Assembly: GCA_907165065.1 (NCBI GenBank) | Contig: OU015523.1 | Location: forward strand, 27,307,834 to 27,371,833 | From: Caprimulgus europaeus | Lineage: Eukaryota; Chordata; Aves; Caprimulgiformes; Caprimulgidae | Direction: 5' to 3' | DNA length: 64,000 nucleotides | Shown here: in pieces, positions 1 through 10,600 of the stretch | Position numbering within the stretch: position 1 is the stretch's first letter | Layout of the letters: each line of letters opens with the position of its first letter | Notes under the pieces: model-generated | Database searches by the model: none | Told to the model about the DNA's origin: nothing | The model's input: only the letters and a program-made list of their open reading frames with translations | Made by a program: the position numbers and the translations under genes

Positions 1-1846
1 ACAGCACACAAAAGGTTCTGCCTGTCCTGTTAACAACACTTCTTTCCCATGTTCCTGCTCCCATCTTGATACGCTTGAAGCCATAGGACTCTACACCAGC
101 TTCTGCAAACACTGCACATGCTGAACAGGATTGACTTTCAAGTTCAACTAAAGAGCACAGGAAGTATTTACAGTAGCACAGCCACAGACCAGGAACACAG
201 TAGCACAGCCACAGACCAGGAACACAGAAACCTGCCGGTAGAGATGGTAGAACCTGCTACAAATAAAGTTTGAATGAAAGAGAACACACAGTGGAGGAAG
301 TCCTCAAAAGTTCCCCCACTGTCTTCTCCCGTCCTCATTTTTTTAAATCTCATTTTCCTTGCTAAACTGGAGTCATACAGTGTGTTAGATTCCATCAATA
401 ACCTAACAGTTCATGAGGTATGATTCTCACATGGGAAAAGCTTCATTTAGAAAACAAAGTTTGAAGGAGGTTTATTTTACATTTAAATGCTAGACTTTTT
501 TTTACTTCCTCTTCTTCCAGGGTTATTGCAATTAAAAAAAAAAATGAAAGAGTATCTTTGGCTTTAAATTGTCAGTTGTGAAAATCCTGAGTTTTGAGGC
601 AGGCTCTTATGGTTACACTCTAAATTTGGAACTATTTTTTCTTCATTCTCTTAATCGGTCATACAATAATTTGTGTAACATTGCTACAGTAATTCAAAAC
701 AGAGATTCAACAATCATAAATACTGGAACTAAAACCATTTTTCAAAACATTTTTATAGAAATAAAATAAATCTCTGGTGCAGTTACTGTACCCACAGCAG
801 CAACGAGCTGGTGCACCACAGTGAAAGAGGCACTGCCATGCTCAGAAGCTAAGGAACAACAGAGCACAGGAAAGGCAGTTGAGACTAAACCAACTCTCAC
901 ATCTTTCAACAATTCCTGCTTTCAAATTTTCTGTCTCAACCCTGCTATATCACAAGGTTATTTCTGTCTGCTATGAAAGAAACAGAAAAAACAACTTCAA
1001 AGAGGAGCAGACTTACCTCTCCAACAGTACTTTCTGATAGCAGGTGGAATGTACCCTTTCTTTTTCAGAAAACCTTATCTGATTTTGGGAAGACAATTTT
1101 ATGATAAGACTTCCTTTTTCCTCTATCCCACCAAGAAATTTATCTCCTGCAGCAGAAACTTTGCCATCCTAAAAGTCAGCAAGTCCAAAGACCAGCTAAC
1201 CACAACCAGAAGATGTGGCCTCAACAGAGCCCTGCCAAGACTGGTTGGGGAACAGTACCACATACCTTTCAACTGCAACCAGACAGCTCCTAGAAACCCA
1301 TTTCATGTCACAGTCCCTATACTAAAAACACACAAAATCCTTCACCTGGAAAGAAGATTGCACATCATTACCTTGTTCAGAGCTAGCAAATTTAAGCAAA
1401 TCTAGCTGACCTCCCCATTTTGGCATGAGACACATTAACTGAAGGACCAATCTTACGGTCAACTGAAAGCACCAAAAAGACTCCAGTTCTTTTGACCTTC
1501 AGGCTTGTCACTGATGCAATCGCAACCCACGAAACAATTGGAATCTGTTGGACACCACACACTAAAGACGAGCTGAAATTAGCATCCGAGTACAAGCTAT
1601 GCAATAACTTCCTCTAAAAGAGGGCACTGGAAAAGCGTAACAAGCTTCAGTCCTGAAAACAGGAATACAGACAAGCTATCAAGCTTCAACAAATATTATC
1701 AGTAACAGATGCACTGACAAACTTGCAGCAGCAGCAGAGTGCTAACATCTTAAAGAGCTGTATATTTTATGAGAAATTACTGCAAAGCTGTTTCTAGCAG
1801 CAAAGAAAATAGAAAACAAGAAAGTAGTTTCAAGGGTGTATCATAC
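1..1846 (-). other. URB1 intron 6 (partial)
   Basis: Intronic sequence cut by the window edge. It holds a 27-bp tandem duplication at 171-227. At 1009-1100 there is an unrecognised open stretch ending in a perfect-looking donor (GAGAG|GTAAGT at about 1014), listed as a possible pseudo-exon. I recognise no URB1 exon or repeat here. Confidence 0.7.
171..227. repeat. 27-bp tandem duplication
   Basis: Two exact copies of a 27-bp unit beginning cagtagcacagcc (171-197 and 198-224) plus three bases of a third. This is a minimal minisatellite in URB1 intron 6, and the identity of the copies suggests a recent slippage or duplication. Confidence 0.9.
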
Positions 1847-1932
1847 CTTAGTTCTCAGTGTGGAAAGTAGAAGATTGACAGTAGAAACTTTATCTTCCTT
1901 TATTTCAGAGCGAAGAATATCTGGAATGAAAT
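1847..1932 (-). CDS. URB1: URB1 coding exon 6
   Basis: Residues 218 (split) to 246, ending in phase 0. The acceptor is CTTCTTAG|ATTTCA and the donor ACTAAG|GTATGA. It encodes FIPDILRSEIKEDKVSTVN and LLLSTLRTK, collinear with human URB1. I did not find exon 7 between here and position 1, so it should lie outside the window. Confidence 0.92.
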
Positions 1933-4900
1933 CTAAGAAGACATTTCAAATGTTAAGTGAAAATGTGAAAGCTATTTTCATACTAAAATGCTTCAGGGAA
2001 TTCATACCCATTTCTCTCCAAAGTCATATTATTAACCTTGCTGTTATATTTAAGGATGAACTAAAAGGCTGCAATCAGAGTTCAGAAGGATAATGTGTCT
2101 GTAACTAAAGTGATGGACAAGTGATACTGCCAAACCTACCCTCATCATAACTAGCTAATTTGCCAACTTGGTTATTAATTCCTATCGCAACAGCATCTGT
2201 CAACTTCAAGTATATTTCAGGCCCTGATGTGCTAGGCAGTATTTAAACTTGAGTAAGGGCCTATTCTTTCCATCGAAGGACTCGCCATTGTTTCACTGAG
2301 TGTTTCTCAAATGTTTGGAGGTTACATCTTCAACCACACACATCATCTTCTGGCTCACCTGTGCATCTCAAAGTCAGAGAACTTCAGTATCTTACAGGGG
2401 AATGGAAGCCACCTGTGCTGACTGGGTCTAGGCATGCACTGCCATTCCCTGTTCTGAACAACTGTGAGCAACTAAAAGAAATCAGCAGCCCCTAGGGTAG
2501 CATGAAAAATAGAAGTAAATAATTATGGCCTGTTCTCACTCACCATAGAAGAAATTAATTGCTGCTAGCCAATATCTTTCTTTTTTTTTTTAACAGCATT
2601 TCTAGATCTTTTCTGAATTCTTTCCTAGCCTTACCAAGGGTAACAATTCACAATTTAAGAAACATCAGCAGTAGATTTCAAGCCACTGAAGTCAACAGAG
2701 GCTTTACATTAACTTCAGCATATAAGGGATCAAGTATTAATCAAGTGCATGTAAGATTCAACTTTCTAGATCCTCCTCTTTGGCAGTTCGGTTTGAACCC
2801 CTTCTCCAAGAGGCATGGGTGTCACATACTCGCGGACTGCACTGCCATGTAATGCCTCCATAAAGGATGCAAAGGACATCACACTGGTCTCCTGAATCAC
2901 TGACAAAAAGCAGTATAATGGAGCACACAATAGTTGTCCTGCATGAGGACAGAAAGGATACTAAAGTATGCACAGTCTTAAATTTTTTTTTTTAAATTTC
3001 TAATGCATCATATCCAATATTACTATCTTATGAGTAAAGCAGAGGCCACGAAGCTTATTGAATCTATGGCCTCACAGTTGTTCTACATTCACCTTTTTTT
3101 ACATGTGTCACCAAAGGCTTCCTATTTTTGCACAGTTTTGCAGACTGCAAACATTATTCAAGCAGAAGAGGCACTCACTGAAGTGAGTGTAAATGGAATA
3201 CTGAAGAAGTGTAAAGCTTTTCAGGTAATAAAGATTAAAAAGAAGTATTTTGTATCTTATTAGTGCTGTTTAACTGGTTCACATTTTTAATTAGCTCATA
3301 TTTATTATCATCTATAAAACATTGCTTTAAAAAATAAAATACAACCAATTGTGAAGTACCTTTTAATTCCAGCACCTGTGTCAAGATTGCATTGTCACCA
3401 GCAATTAAAAAGGAGAGAGCAAACTGAATATAGGCCATGCGGACATCAGGTCTGCCCTAAAAAAGATAAAAGGCACTGCTAGCATACAGATTGTACACAA
3501 CTGCAAAAATTAATACTGCAACAATTGGTTATGATTATAAGTACTATAAACAGGTATATTAAACAACTTCTATAAATGTGCTGCATAAAGCCTTACACAT
3601 ATATCTATATGCAATACATACACAGTATATTAATTTGAAAAACTTATTGCATTAAGCAGATCACAGTCTGTTAAAGTTTACATTAAAAAGGAAGGTGTCC
3701 TAGCTTGTGTATTTTCAATTCTCAATATATGAGATGGGCCATAAATAAAAAAGAAGAAAATGTTAAGAGGAGTTTCATGCCAAACCCTTGTACATACATC
3801 AGCGAACATTCTCACTTCTGCACCAGTTGGTACACTGAATTCACAAAAATACTTAAGAATGGTAGTGAGAGTAGTGCTGCTGCAACTTTTTACTATACAG
3901 GCTTCCAGAGCACTGCCAGTTTTGGGGACTCTGGCTGCTCGTTGCCACTTTTGAGCTGCAGCGCATTACACACATCTCTCAGCTGTCACATTCATGCAGC
4001 TACCCACGTCACAGAACTGGCACAAAAAAAACCCAAACAGACCCTCTTAAAAAAGGGGCTAGTATGTTATAAACCCACGGATTCAGGCACAGTGGAAGTA
4101 ATGAAAGCTTTGCCTAGAAAAGGATCATAGGACAGGAACGTGATTTATTATTTTTTGAAACTTACTGCACAAAATTAAGCTTCATCTAAAAATGCTGAAA
4201 GAAGGTACTGAGTGGGCTAAACATAAGGCAGGACTCATGCAAGGATTGAAAGAAAAAATAAAGTGCAAGAAATGAGATTTTGCTGTAAGCTTTGGGCCTG
4301 ATATTTTTGTATTAAAAATTCACCTTTGACAGCCAGTTGTAACATAATAATTTCACTGTAAAATGAGCAAGAGCAAGATCTTCAATCTTTTGTTTCTGGA
4401 AACTTTTTCCCTTGTACCGTACTTGCATATCTAATAAGCTTGTGGTCAAAAGCCTACCTACCTCCAAGCATTTTTATTTAGGAGGTAGAGGTATTCCTAA
4501 AGACAACTTCTGCAGTAAGGTAAAAAAACATTAAATCTGACATTCCCAAAATTGTTTAGACACAAAGCAATCAAGTAGAAAGCAAAAAAACAAACACACA
4601 CCTTTCTCCACAAAACCACCTTTTATGTTCTCATTTGTCACCACAGTTGGCAACAACCCAACTCAAATGTGTGTATTTATTCTGCAAGTCATGTTTAAAG
4701 ATTATAAACAGTCTATCAGCATTGAAAATAACACTGGATTTATTATACGCTTATATTTGAAATGAAATATAAATATTCTTGTTCTGCAACACTAGTTCAG
4801 GACAACCCTGATTATTTTTAGCAAACAGAGAGGAAACAAGTAATAAAGTTCCTTTTGGACAAAGAGGATTGAGTTCTTCTACTTAACTCACACATTCCCC

Positions 4901-7900
4901 TTAAGGATTTCCACCAAGAAACTGTTTAAACCTCCTGGTTATATTTTCAAATGCAATTACTCTGACTGTACTGGGCAAAATCCTCTCTCCATTTCTACAA
5001 CTGCAGAATCTGCTTCAGCGGGATCAAACTGCAATCTACTCATTCGAAAAAAAGACTGACCTCTTCCCAAACACTTCACTGTACAGTTTTCAGAAGTTCA
5101 CCATCACTTTCACTCCATTTTAGACATTAAAAGAGTAGCCCACAGAAACTGTACATTTATATTTCACCACAGCTTACTAGAAACAGACAAGGCACTTTGA
5201 CCCTTTTGCAGTAAATGCTACAAAGTAATATAAAACAAGGTTATCCTGAGGAGCTCTGCACCCTGACAAGATGAGAAAGACCAGCACAGAATGGAAAATG
5301 AAGCAAGCTATACCTCAAGGGTGCAGGCCAGCTCTCCCACTATAACAGATATTCAATGAAACATGCCCTGGGGATTTCCTATATAAGTAGACGGGAAGCT
5401 CTTGCCCCATAGATCAGTTCTGCTGCCAATTAGAAACAATCAAGAAGCATTTCAGCCTGACACAGGACAGGAAGGAAAAGGTAAGTTCTTGCAGATTAAA
5501 ATACAGCAGATAGACTTTGGCAACAGCTTAGTTTTAAATACTTGGCAGAAGAAAACTGATGGAGTCATGGTGCAGCATTTCATGGCACACAGCAGCCTAA
5601 TTTACCTTCTTACATCTTTTTTTCAATAATCCAGGCAGAAACTTATTATTGAAATCAAAATGGCTATACACATCCCTTGCTGAATCTGGCCCCTGAGCCA
5701 CCATTGCTGACAACAGGGTAAGGCATGTTCGGCTCATCCTAAAACAAAAGGCAGAGGAAAACCTGCAGGTTATTTCCAGGATGACAAACAACCAAATCAA
5801 GATATTAAAATTTAAAGAAAGACCTTTTTCCCCATGAAAGAAATTATCCCACTCCACCTGCAACACCCACCCAAGCCTTCAGGAGTTTGAGATGTGAAGC
5901 AGTTCTGAGTCAGTCCCAACACAAGCAATCAAGACAGCCATTAGGAAAGTGTTCCCCGTCAGGCAAAGCTCTCGCTGCAGTTGATGGGAGCTTTAGTTAA
6001 ATATGTAACCAACCATTTAATGACCATCACAATATAGATTAAGGCCAAACACACATAAACCACTATTCACAAAGAACTTTTATCTTCTTTGTCAACAGTC
6101 TATTTCTACAAGCATATTTCTTGGACAGAATCCCCAGTCCTGCAAATGCTCGTGTGCTTTACTGCCACAAGCAGCTCCGCAGGAGCTACAGCTGATGCTA
6201 AAATTAAGGACACACAGTGCAGGCCAAAGTGAGACTGCACTTTTCATGTTTTAGCTGAATGACAGAGGTCTTCCAAGTATACAGCGTGGTTTTGTCATGA
6301 ACTAAATCCCAACATCTACACTCAGTTTTGATTCTTCCTTACTGACCATTGGGAAAATTTGACTGAGAAAATAGAAGGGAAGTTAAAACAACCAAAACTA
6401 CTATTTTAGGCAGTGATAAAGGCAACTGGGAAGGAGGGGAGAGGTAAGAAGGGAAAAGGGAATGCCTTTTTACATTCTTCCCAAAAATTAAGCTGTAATG
6501 AGAAGCTGGATATTCACTTTATAAAGTAGGATAAAAAGAAGAAAGTGACAAAAATTAAGAACTCCTAAATTCGTGGGAGTTTGCAACTTCTTTCAAAGGG
6601 AACATGGTAGGGCCAGTGGGTACAAGTCTGCAGACCACCATCACCTGAATAGCCACTACCCATTAAGGGTTTTGGAATCTGTCCATCATGTTCCATTCAT
6701 GGACCATACATGTAAGAAAGCCATATGATTAAAGCAGAGATCCAGTCTAGACATACCACCACAATCCCTTTGCACACCAAAGAGGTAGCACAGAAAAAGC
6801 AGAGTATATACCATCAGGAATCTGCAGCCTCCTCTATGCAGGTTCTAGAAGGATCTGCCCAAAAGCTGTACTCTTCAAATGCTTAATAAGAAGCACAAAT
6901 CTTGCCTAGTTTCAAAATTTATTTCACAATATACCTATCGACTCATATTTGGGATTCTATGTACACTTAAAATGCCCGTTGCAGTAAGATCAGCTGAGTG
7001 GTGCAGGAAGCGTGGTTGTGTCCATGAACTGAAAAGCAGAAAATGCTCTTCTAATTCTCCCCTGTCCAAAGACTGAAAGACAAGTCACTGGCCTTGGACA
7101 AGTCGTTTGCAATCTCTATTTTTTTTTCTCTCCCTTCCTCTTCCTCTCAAGTTTGTGCTAAAATTTATCTGGCACTTCTCTCACCCTGGACACACAGCAT
7201 GAGAAATTGTTGTTTAGACAGGACTAGGTAACACATGAGTGCTTAAATTGGCCTAAAATGGCCTTAGATTTAAGAGACAGGAAAAGCTACAGAAGAAAAG
7301 CCACTCTGAAAGAAAAAATTCTATTATAAACATAGAAATCTGACTACAAAAATACAAGGAAATAAAATATTCAAGAGCAGCTCTTTTCACCATCAGAGAT
7401 AGACTGCTCAGCCTCTGTGAATACAAGACAGCCTGTTCCTCCCTGTTCCATGTAGTACATTTCACAAAACAAGTAGCACTAAAATAACGGGACTCAAGAT
7501 ACAATCCACTTTACATCTCGCTAGGACAGGCACAATCAATGAAAACTACAGCCTCTGGAAAATATATATAACATTAGATTGTGTATTATATCAGAGCTTC
7601 TACATTGCAGAGACTTCCACGTGCAATTACTTTACAAAACGTGGGAAAGAACCATTAAATACAGATGGACTGTTAGCAATAAGTCAAACTGAATTTTGCA
7701 ACATCTCGTCCACATGTGCAAGACCCAGACAGCCCAATTCAAAGCAACTGACAGAGATTCTCTGCAACAGTACAGAGAAGACTTACCTGTGACTTTCAGA
7801 ATACAAAGCAGCATAGACCAATCTCATGTAGGAATGAATCAACTTTTTGACTATGTTCATTCCCACAACCGAAAAATGGGAGAGGTCACTGGCTGTCCTC

Positions 7901-9933
7901 AGTAAAATGGCCTCTAGAGCTTGAAAGATTAATAGCATCTGTAAGACACAGAAATACATTAAAATCTGCCAATATCAGGTACAGCTTGAAATTATTAGCT
8001 GAGCAAACAGCAACAAATACTATTAGAAAAAGAGTAACCCCACTACAAGAGGAAATCTTCCACATACGAAGTTGAAGTTAACTTCCAAATTCTCTCCCAA
8101 TAAATTCTTTCTCTTCTAAAGGATTAGTTTCAAGAGTGCAAATTTTCAAGGAAGTCCCTGTATAGATACTATCTGAAAGACCAGAGAACCACAGGAAGTC
8201 AGCCAACCTCTCCTTTTTTTTTTCAGTTGCTAAACTCATGAAATTCAGTAGTAGGGAAGGACAATCTCTGCAGGAAGCCCAAGCCAGCATGCTGACTGAA
8301 GGACTGGAAAAATAAACTTAATGTAAAAAAGGGTCCCTCCTCATACACAAATTGAGACCTATGTGCATGATTCATCTGCATACGTCCAACAGCTTCTGGG
8401 GTTGCAAACATGGACTGCAGTGCAAATCTCAGCACAGGCTGATGGATCTTGAAGGCCCTTTTCAAGCTGGAGGCCAAGGCCCAGGGCCAATGAACCAATG
8501 CTTTAAGAGACAATTGCCAGTAAGTGCACGATGAAACATGCTGAAGAAAAGGATCTGAGCTGCTCTAGTCTTGCAATTAACTCCTTCTAGATGAGTCCAG
8601 AGTCCACACAGCACTGGGACTGTATTCATTCAAGTATTAGCTTCTATTAGTAAAAGGATCCTGAAGAACGCATGTCACTGAACACGACACAGGTTGTCAT
8701 TACACAGACAAAAAATTATAATCTAATGCCAAGACCAACAAGTGGAGGTTAAAAAGAACACTATCCAATTTTATGTCACATGCAGATTTAAGTTAATAAT
8801 GCTGATACAGTATTCACAGTGGAAAGAGTTTTATAATTCTCCAGTTCATTCATCATATTCTGATGAGGAAAAATTTTGTCCAGCTCAGATGAGAAAAATG
8901 TGGTCAACTTTATCAGTGGCTTCCTAGAATTACTGATGTAGCAGGGAGATGTCTAGTCATCTAAAAACAGTTACTTTCACTGGACTATTTTTTTTGTTTG
9001 CCTACCTGCTTCTGTTGACCCCCTTATTTTTTTTAAATGGTCTTCTGATACCATTTAAAGAACCTTAACAGCATTATTTTGGCAGGACCACGGGTTGTGT
9101 GTATCATTAAACCCAGGAATATCTTTACACTGAAAAGGACATTTCCCACTTGAGCAGTGCTTCTGTCACTGTGACTTCCAGGGGAAAAAAAACCCAAATC
9201 TGTATCAAACTATCAGAGCTATTTATACTGCAAAGCATTTTTCGTCAGTTCCTCTCCCAGGCAGCACTCACGCTGCCAGTCATCACACGGTAATACCCAC
9301 GGCGAACTCACTTCACTTTCAGGCTTCCTTTCTCCATCCAGAAGCTTGAATATCTCCGCACACTCCATGGAAATCTTTACGTATCCCTCCACAACATCGT
9401 ATACTTCGGGTGACGGCAGCGTCTTGGCAATGGAGACGAAGGTCTCCAGACCTGCAACGCGAGAGTTTCACCCGGGGGCCAAGGCCTCGCCCGTGACACG
9501 CTACGAGCCGCCCCCCGGGGCCCGCACAGGCCGGCGCTGCCGCCCGGGCTCTGCGGCGGCCCCGCGCCCGGCGGGAGCAGCACGTGCCCGTGGTACAGTA
9601 ACAGCAACCGGCACCGTCCGCATCCCCATGACGTCGCTCTGGAGCCAGGAGGCGTCCCGGGCTCCCCGGGGAGCCGCTGCAGCCCCTGCGGAGCCGACAG
9701 AGCACGCCTCTACCTCCCGAACTCACCGCCCCGCCGGGCACGGGCAGAGCCGAGCACCGCCCGGCACGCCGGCCGCCACCCCCCACCCGGCCCGGCCCCT
9801 CACCCTTCCCGGCGGTGGCGGGATCCCGCAGCAGCGCCTTGAAGCGGGCGCCGTTGAACTCCTCCTCCTCACGGCACACTCGCTTGGCCGCCGGCGGGCC
9901 GGCAGCGGGCACGCCGCGACGCTTCACCGCCAT
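1847..9933 (-). CDS. URB1: URB1 gene, 5' part: coding exons 1-6 (ribosome biogenesis factor), gene continues past the left edge
   Basis: Six minus-strand exons join in frame to 738 nt, the first 246 codons of URB1 (Npa1 homologue). In yeast, Npa1/Urb1 is a large nucleolar scaffold of early pre-60S particles; vertebrate URB1 is inferred to act likewise. The exons are 9933-9804, 9451-9312, 7938-7787, 5738-5606, 3456-3360 and 1932-1847. Similarity to human URB1 as I remember it is high from residue 45 on, for example YDVVEGY (exon 2), AILLRTASDLSHF (exon 3) and FALSFLIAGD (exon 5). This is the helical N-terminal Npa1 region. The first 44 residues are divergent and rich in basic residues (KRR, AAKRV), compatible with a nuclear localisation signal. 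The human protein is about 2,270 residues, so roughly 90% lies outside the window. The gene is head to head with EVA1C, as in human. Confidence 0.95.
1933..3359 (-). other. URB1 intron 5
   Basis: GT-AG intron of 1,427 nt between exons 5 and 6. Mostly unremarkable AT-rich sequence. It contains the imperfect inverted repeat at 2394-2452 and short A/T runs near 2580 and 2980. Confidence 0.85.
2394..2452 (-). repeat. 59-nt imperfect inverted repeat (hairpin) in URB1 intron 5
   Basis: The arms acaggggaatgg (2394-2405) and ccattccctgt (2442-2452) are reverse complements apart from one bulged base, enclosing about 36 nt. The size and the single basal stem resemble one hairpin of an H/ACA snoRNA, and mammalian URB1 is recalled to host an H/ACA snoRNA in an intron. 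I could not find a convincing ANANNA hinge or ACA box on the URB1 strand, so no RNA gene is called. Confidence 0.5.
3360..3456 (-). CDS. URB1: URB1 coding exon 5
   Basis: Residues 186-217 plus one base of codon 218. The acceptor is TTTTTTAG|GGCAGA and the donor AAAG|GTACTT. It encodes GRPDVRMAYIQFALSFLIAG and then a segment ending QVLELK, nearly identical to the human segment. Confidence 0.94.
3457..5605 (-). other. URB1 intron 4
   Basis: GT-AG intron of 2,149 nt. Open frames on the plus strand (3705-4130) show no domain or splice logic. I see no repeat family or RNA gene in it. Confidence 0.8.
5606..5738 (-). CDS. URB1: URB1 coding exon 4
   Basis: Residues 141 (split) to 185. The acceptor is TTGTTTTAG|GATGAG. 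The peptide MSRTCLTLLSAMVAQGPDSA followed by RDVYSHFDFNNK matches human URB1 closely. I chose the donor AAG|GTAAAT because it keeps the reading frame and the same number of residues as human. A competing GAT|GTAAGA lies 8 nt upstream and would shift the frame. Confidence 0.92.
5739..7786 (-). other. URB1 intron 3
   Basis: GT-AG intron of 2,048 nt. Two short perfect hairpins lie close together at about 6171-6185 (agctcc/ggagct) and 6216-6241 (agtgcag/ctgcact). A purine-rich stretch sits around 6425-6460. Nothing else recognised. Confidence 0.8.
7787..7938 (-). CDS. URB1: URB1 coding exon 3
   Basis: Residues 91-140 plus two bases of codon 141. The acceptor is TCTTACAG and the donor CACAG|GTAAGT. 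It encodes MLLIFQALEAILLRTASDLSHF, a hydrophobic helical stretch typical of the Npa1 N-terminal domain, and then VVGMNIVKKLIHSYMRL. Confidence 0.95.
7939..9311 (-). other. URB1 intron 2
   Basis: GT-AG intron of 1,373 nt. Unremarkable AT-rich sequence with short T runs near 8214 and 8990. I see no repeat family or RNA gene. Confidence 0.8.
9312..9451 (-). CDS. URB1: URB1 coding exon 2
   Basis: Residues 44-90, ending in phase 0. The acceptor is TTGCAG|GTCTGG and the donor GAA|GTGAGT. It encodes LETFVSIAKTLP, YDVVEGYVKIS and KLLDGERKPESE, which line up without gaps with human URB1 as I remember it. Confidence 0.95.
9452..9803 (-). promoter_or_regulatory. URB1 intron 1, CpG-rich, with E-box and CRE-like site
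   Basis: A 352-nt GT-AG intron inside the CpG island. It carries a perfect palindromic E-box CACGTG at 9581-9586, the MYC/MAX and USF core, and a CRE-like TGACGTCG at 9629-9636. For a ribosome-biogenesis gene a MYC-type element in a short first intron is plausible, but binding is inferred. Confidence 0.55.
9804..9933 (-). CDS. URB1: URB1 coding exon 1 (start codon)
   Basis: Residues 1-43 plus the first base of codon 44. The ATG at 9933 has A at -3 and G at +4, an optimal Kozak context, and lies inside a CpG island. The exon encodes a basic and acidic leader (KRR, AAKRV, REEEE) and then the conserved GARFKALLRDP segment. The donor is AAGG|GTGAGG. The ATGGCGG around the start resembles a YY1 site, often found at housekeeping start codons. 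Confidence 0.93.
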
Positions 9934-10600
9934 GCTGCTGCTGACACCGCCCCGCGAGGGCCGCCCCGGAAGCGGCCGTGGCGGCGGCGCCTCGCCCCGG
10001 CAGGAAGCGGTGGTGGCAGCGACCTCCTCCCCGTCGCGGCCCCGCTGCCAGCGACTGGGGAACAGCGGTGCGCCCGGCCCGGGGAGCGTGGCTGGGCCCT
10101 GGCCCTGACTGAGGGCGGCCGGCTGGGAGCAGCGGGGCCGCGCCTCACCCGCCGTGAGGAGCCGAGTCCCGGCCGCAGCGTAAGGCGGACCTCGCCGCTT
10201 GCCGTGTGTTCAGCCGACGGTCCGTGCCGTGCAAGAGCAGCGCTTCCAGCCCCCGCCCGCCCCGGGCCCATCTCTCTGCGGCCTTAGTGCTCCTCTCGCC
10301 TCTGCTCCAGCTGCCCGGCGGCTCCGATGGAGTCCGCTGCCCAGCCGCGCTGCCCCGCGGCCTCCCCAGCTTTCCCTTCGGGGCTTTCCAAGTGGAAAAT
10401 GTCCCGGCTCCGAAATCCTGCTCCGCTGGCGCGGGCCTGGTTTTGCGAGGCAGCCGTGGGCGCTTGGCCGCTCGTTTCTGCGGCGGGACCTGTCCCTGTC
10501 ACACACCGCAGCTGACACTTCCCTGCCCGAAGCTGCCCTGTGCGTACGGCAGTTGCCTGTGCGATGCCCGCCCTTCCAGCGGGGCACTCGTTCCCCAGGG
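9934..10600 (-). promoter_or_regulatory. URB1 CpG-island promoter
   Basis: GC-rich, CpG-dense sequence immediately upstream of the URB1 start codon, in sharp contrast to the AT-rich flanks. No TATA box is visible at a useful distance. The island begins inside the gene near 9450 and fades after about 10630. The many long open frames here on both strands are a by-product of high GC and are not called as genes. The transcription start cannot be fixed from sequence alone. Confidence 0.8.
9966..9972 (+). promoter_or_regulatory. ETS/GABP-type site CCGGAAG
   Basis: CCGGAAG at 9966-9972, with a second GGAAGCGG about 30 bp further at 10003-10010, 33-75 bp upstream of the URB1 ATG. Paired ETS motifs near the start are common in TATA-less housekeeping promoters. 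Function is inferred. Confidence 0.5.

Noticed and set aside
1392-1604. Minus-strand frame as a candidate for URB1 exon 7
   Set aside because: The peptide does not resemble the human segment that should follow exon 6, and no acceptor in the right phase leads into it.
3705-4130. 141-codon plus-strand frame in URB1 intron 4
   Set aside because: Antisense to URB1, low-complexity end, and no family resemblance.
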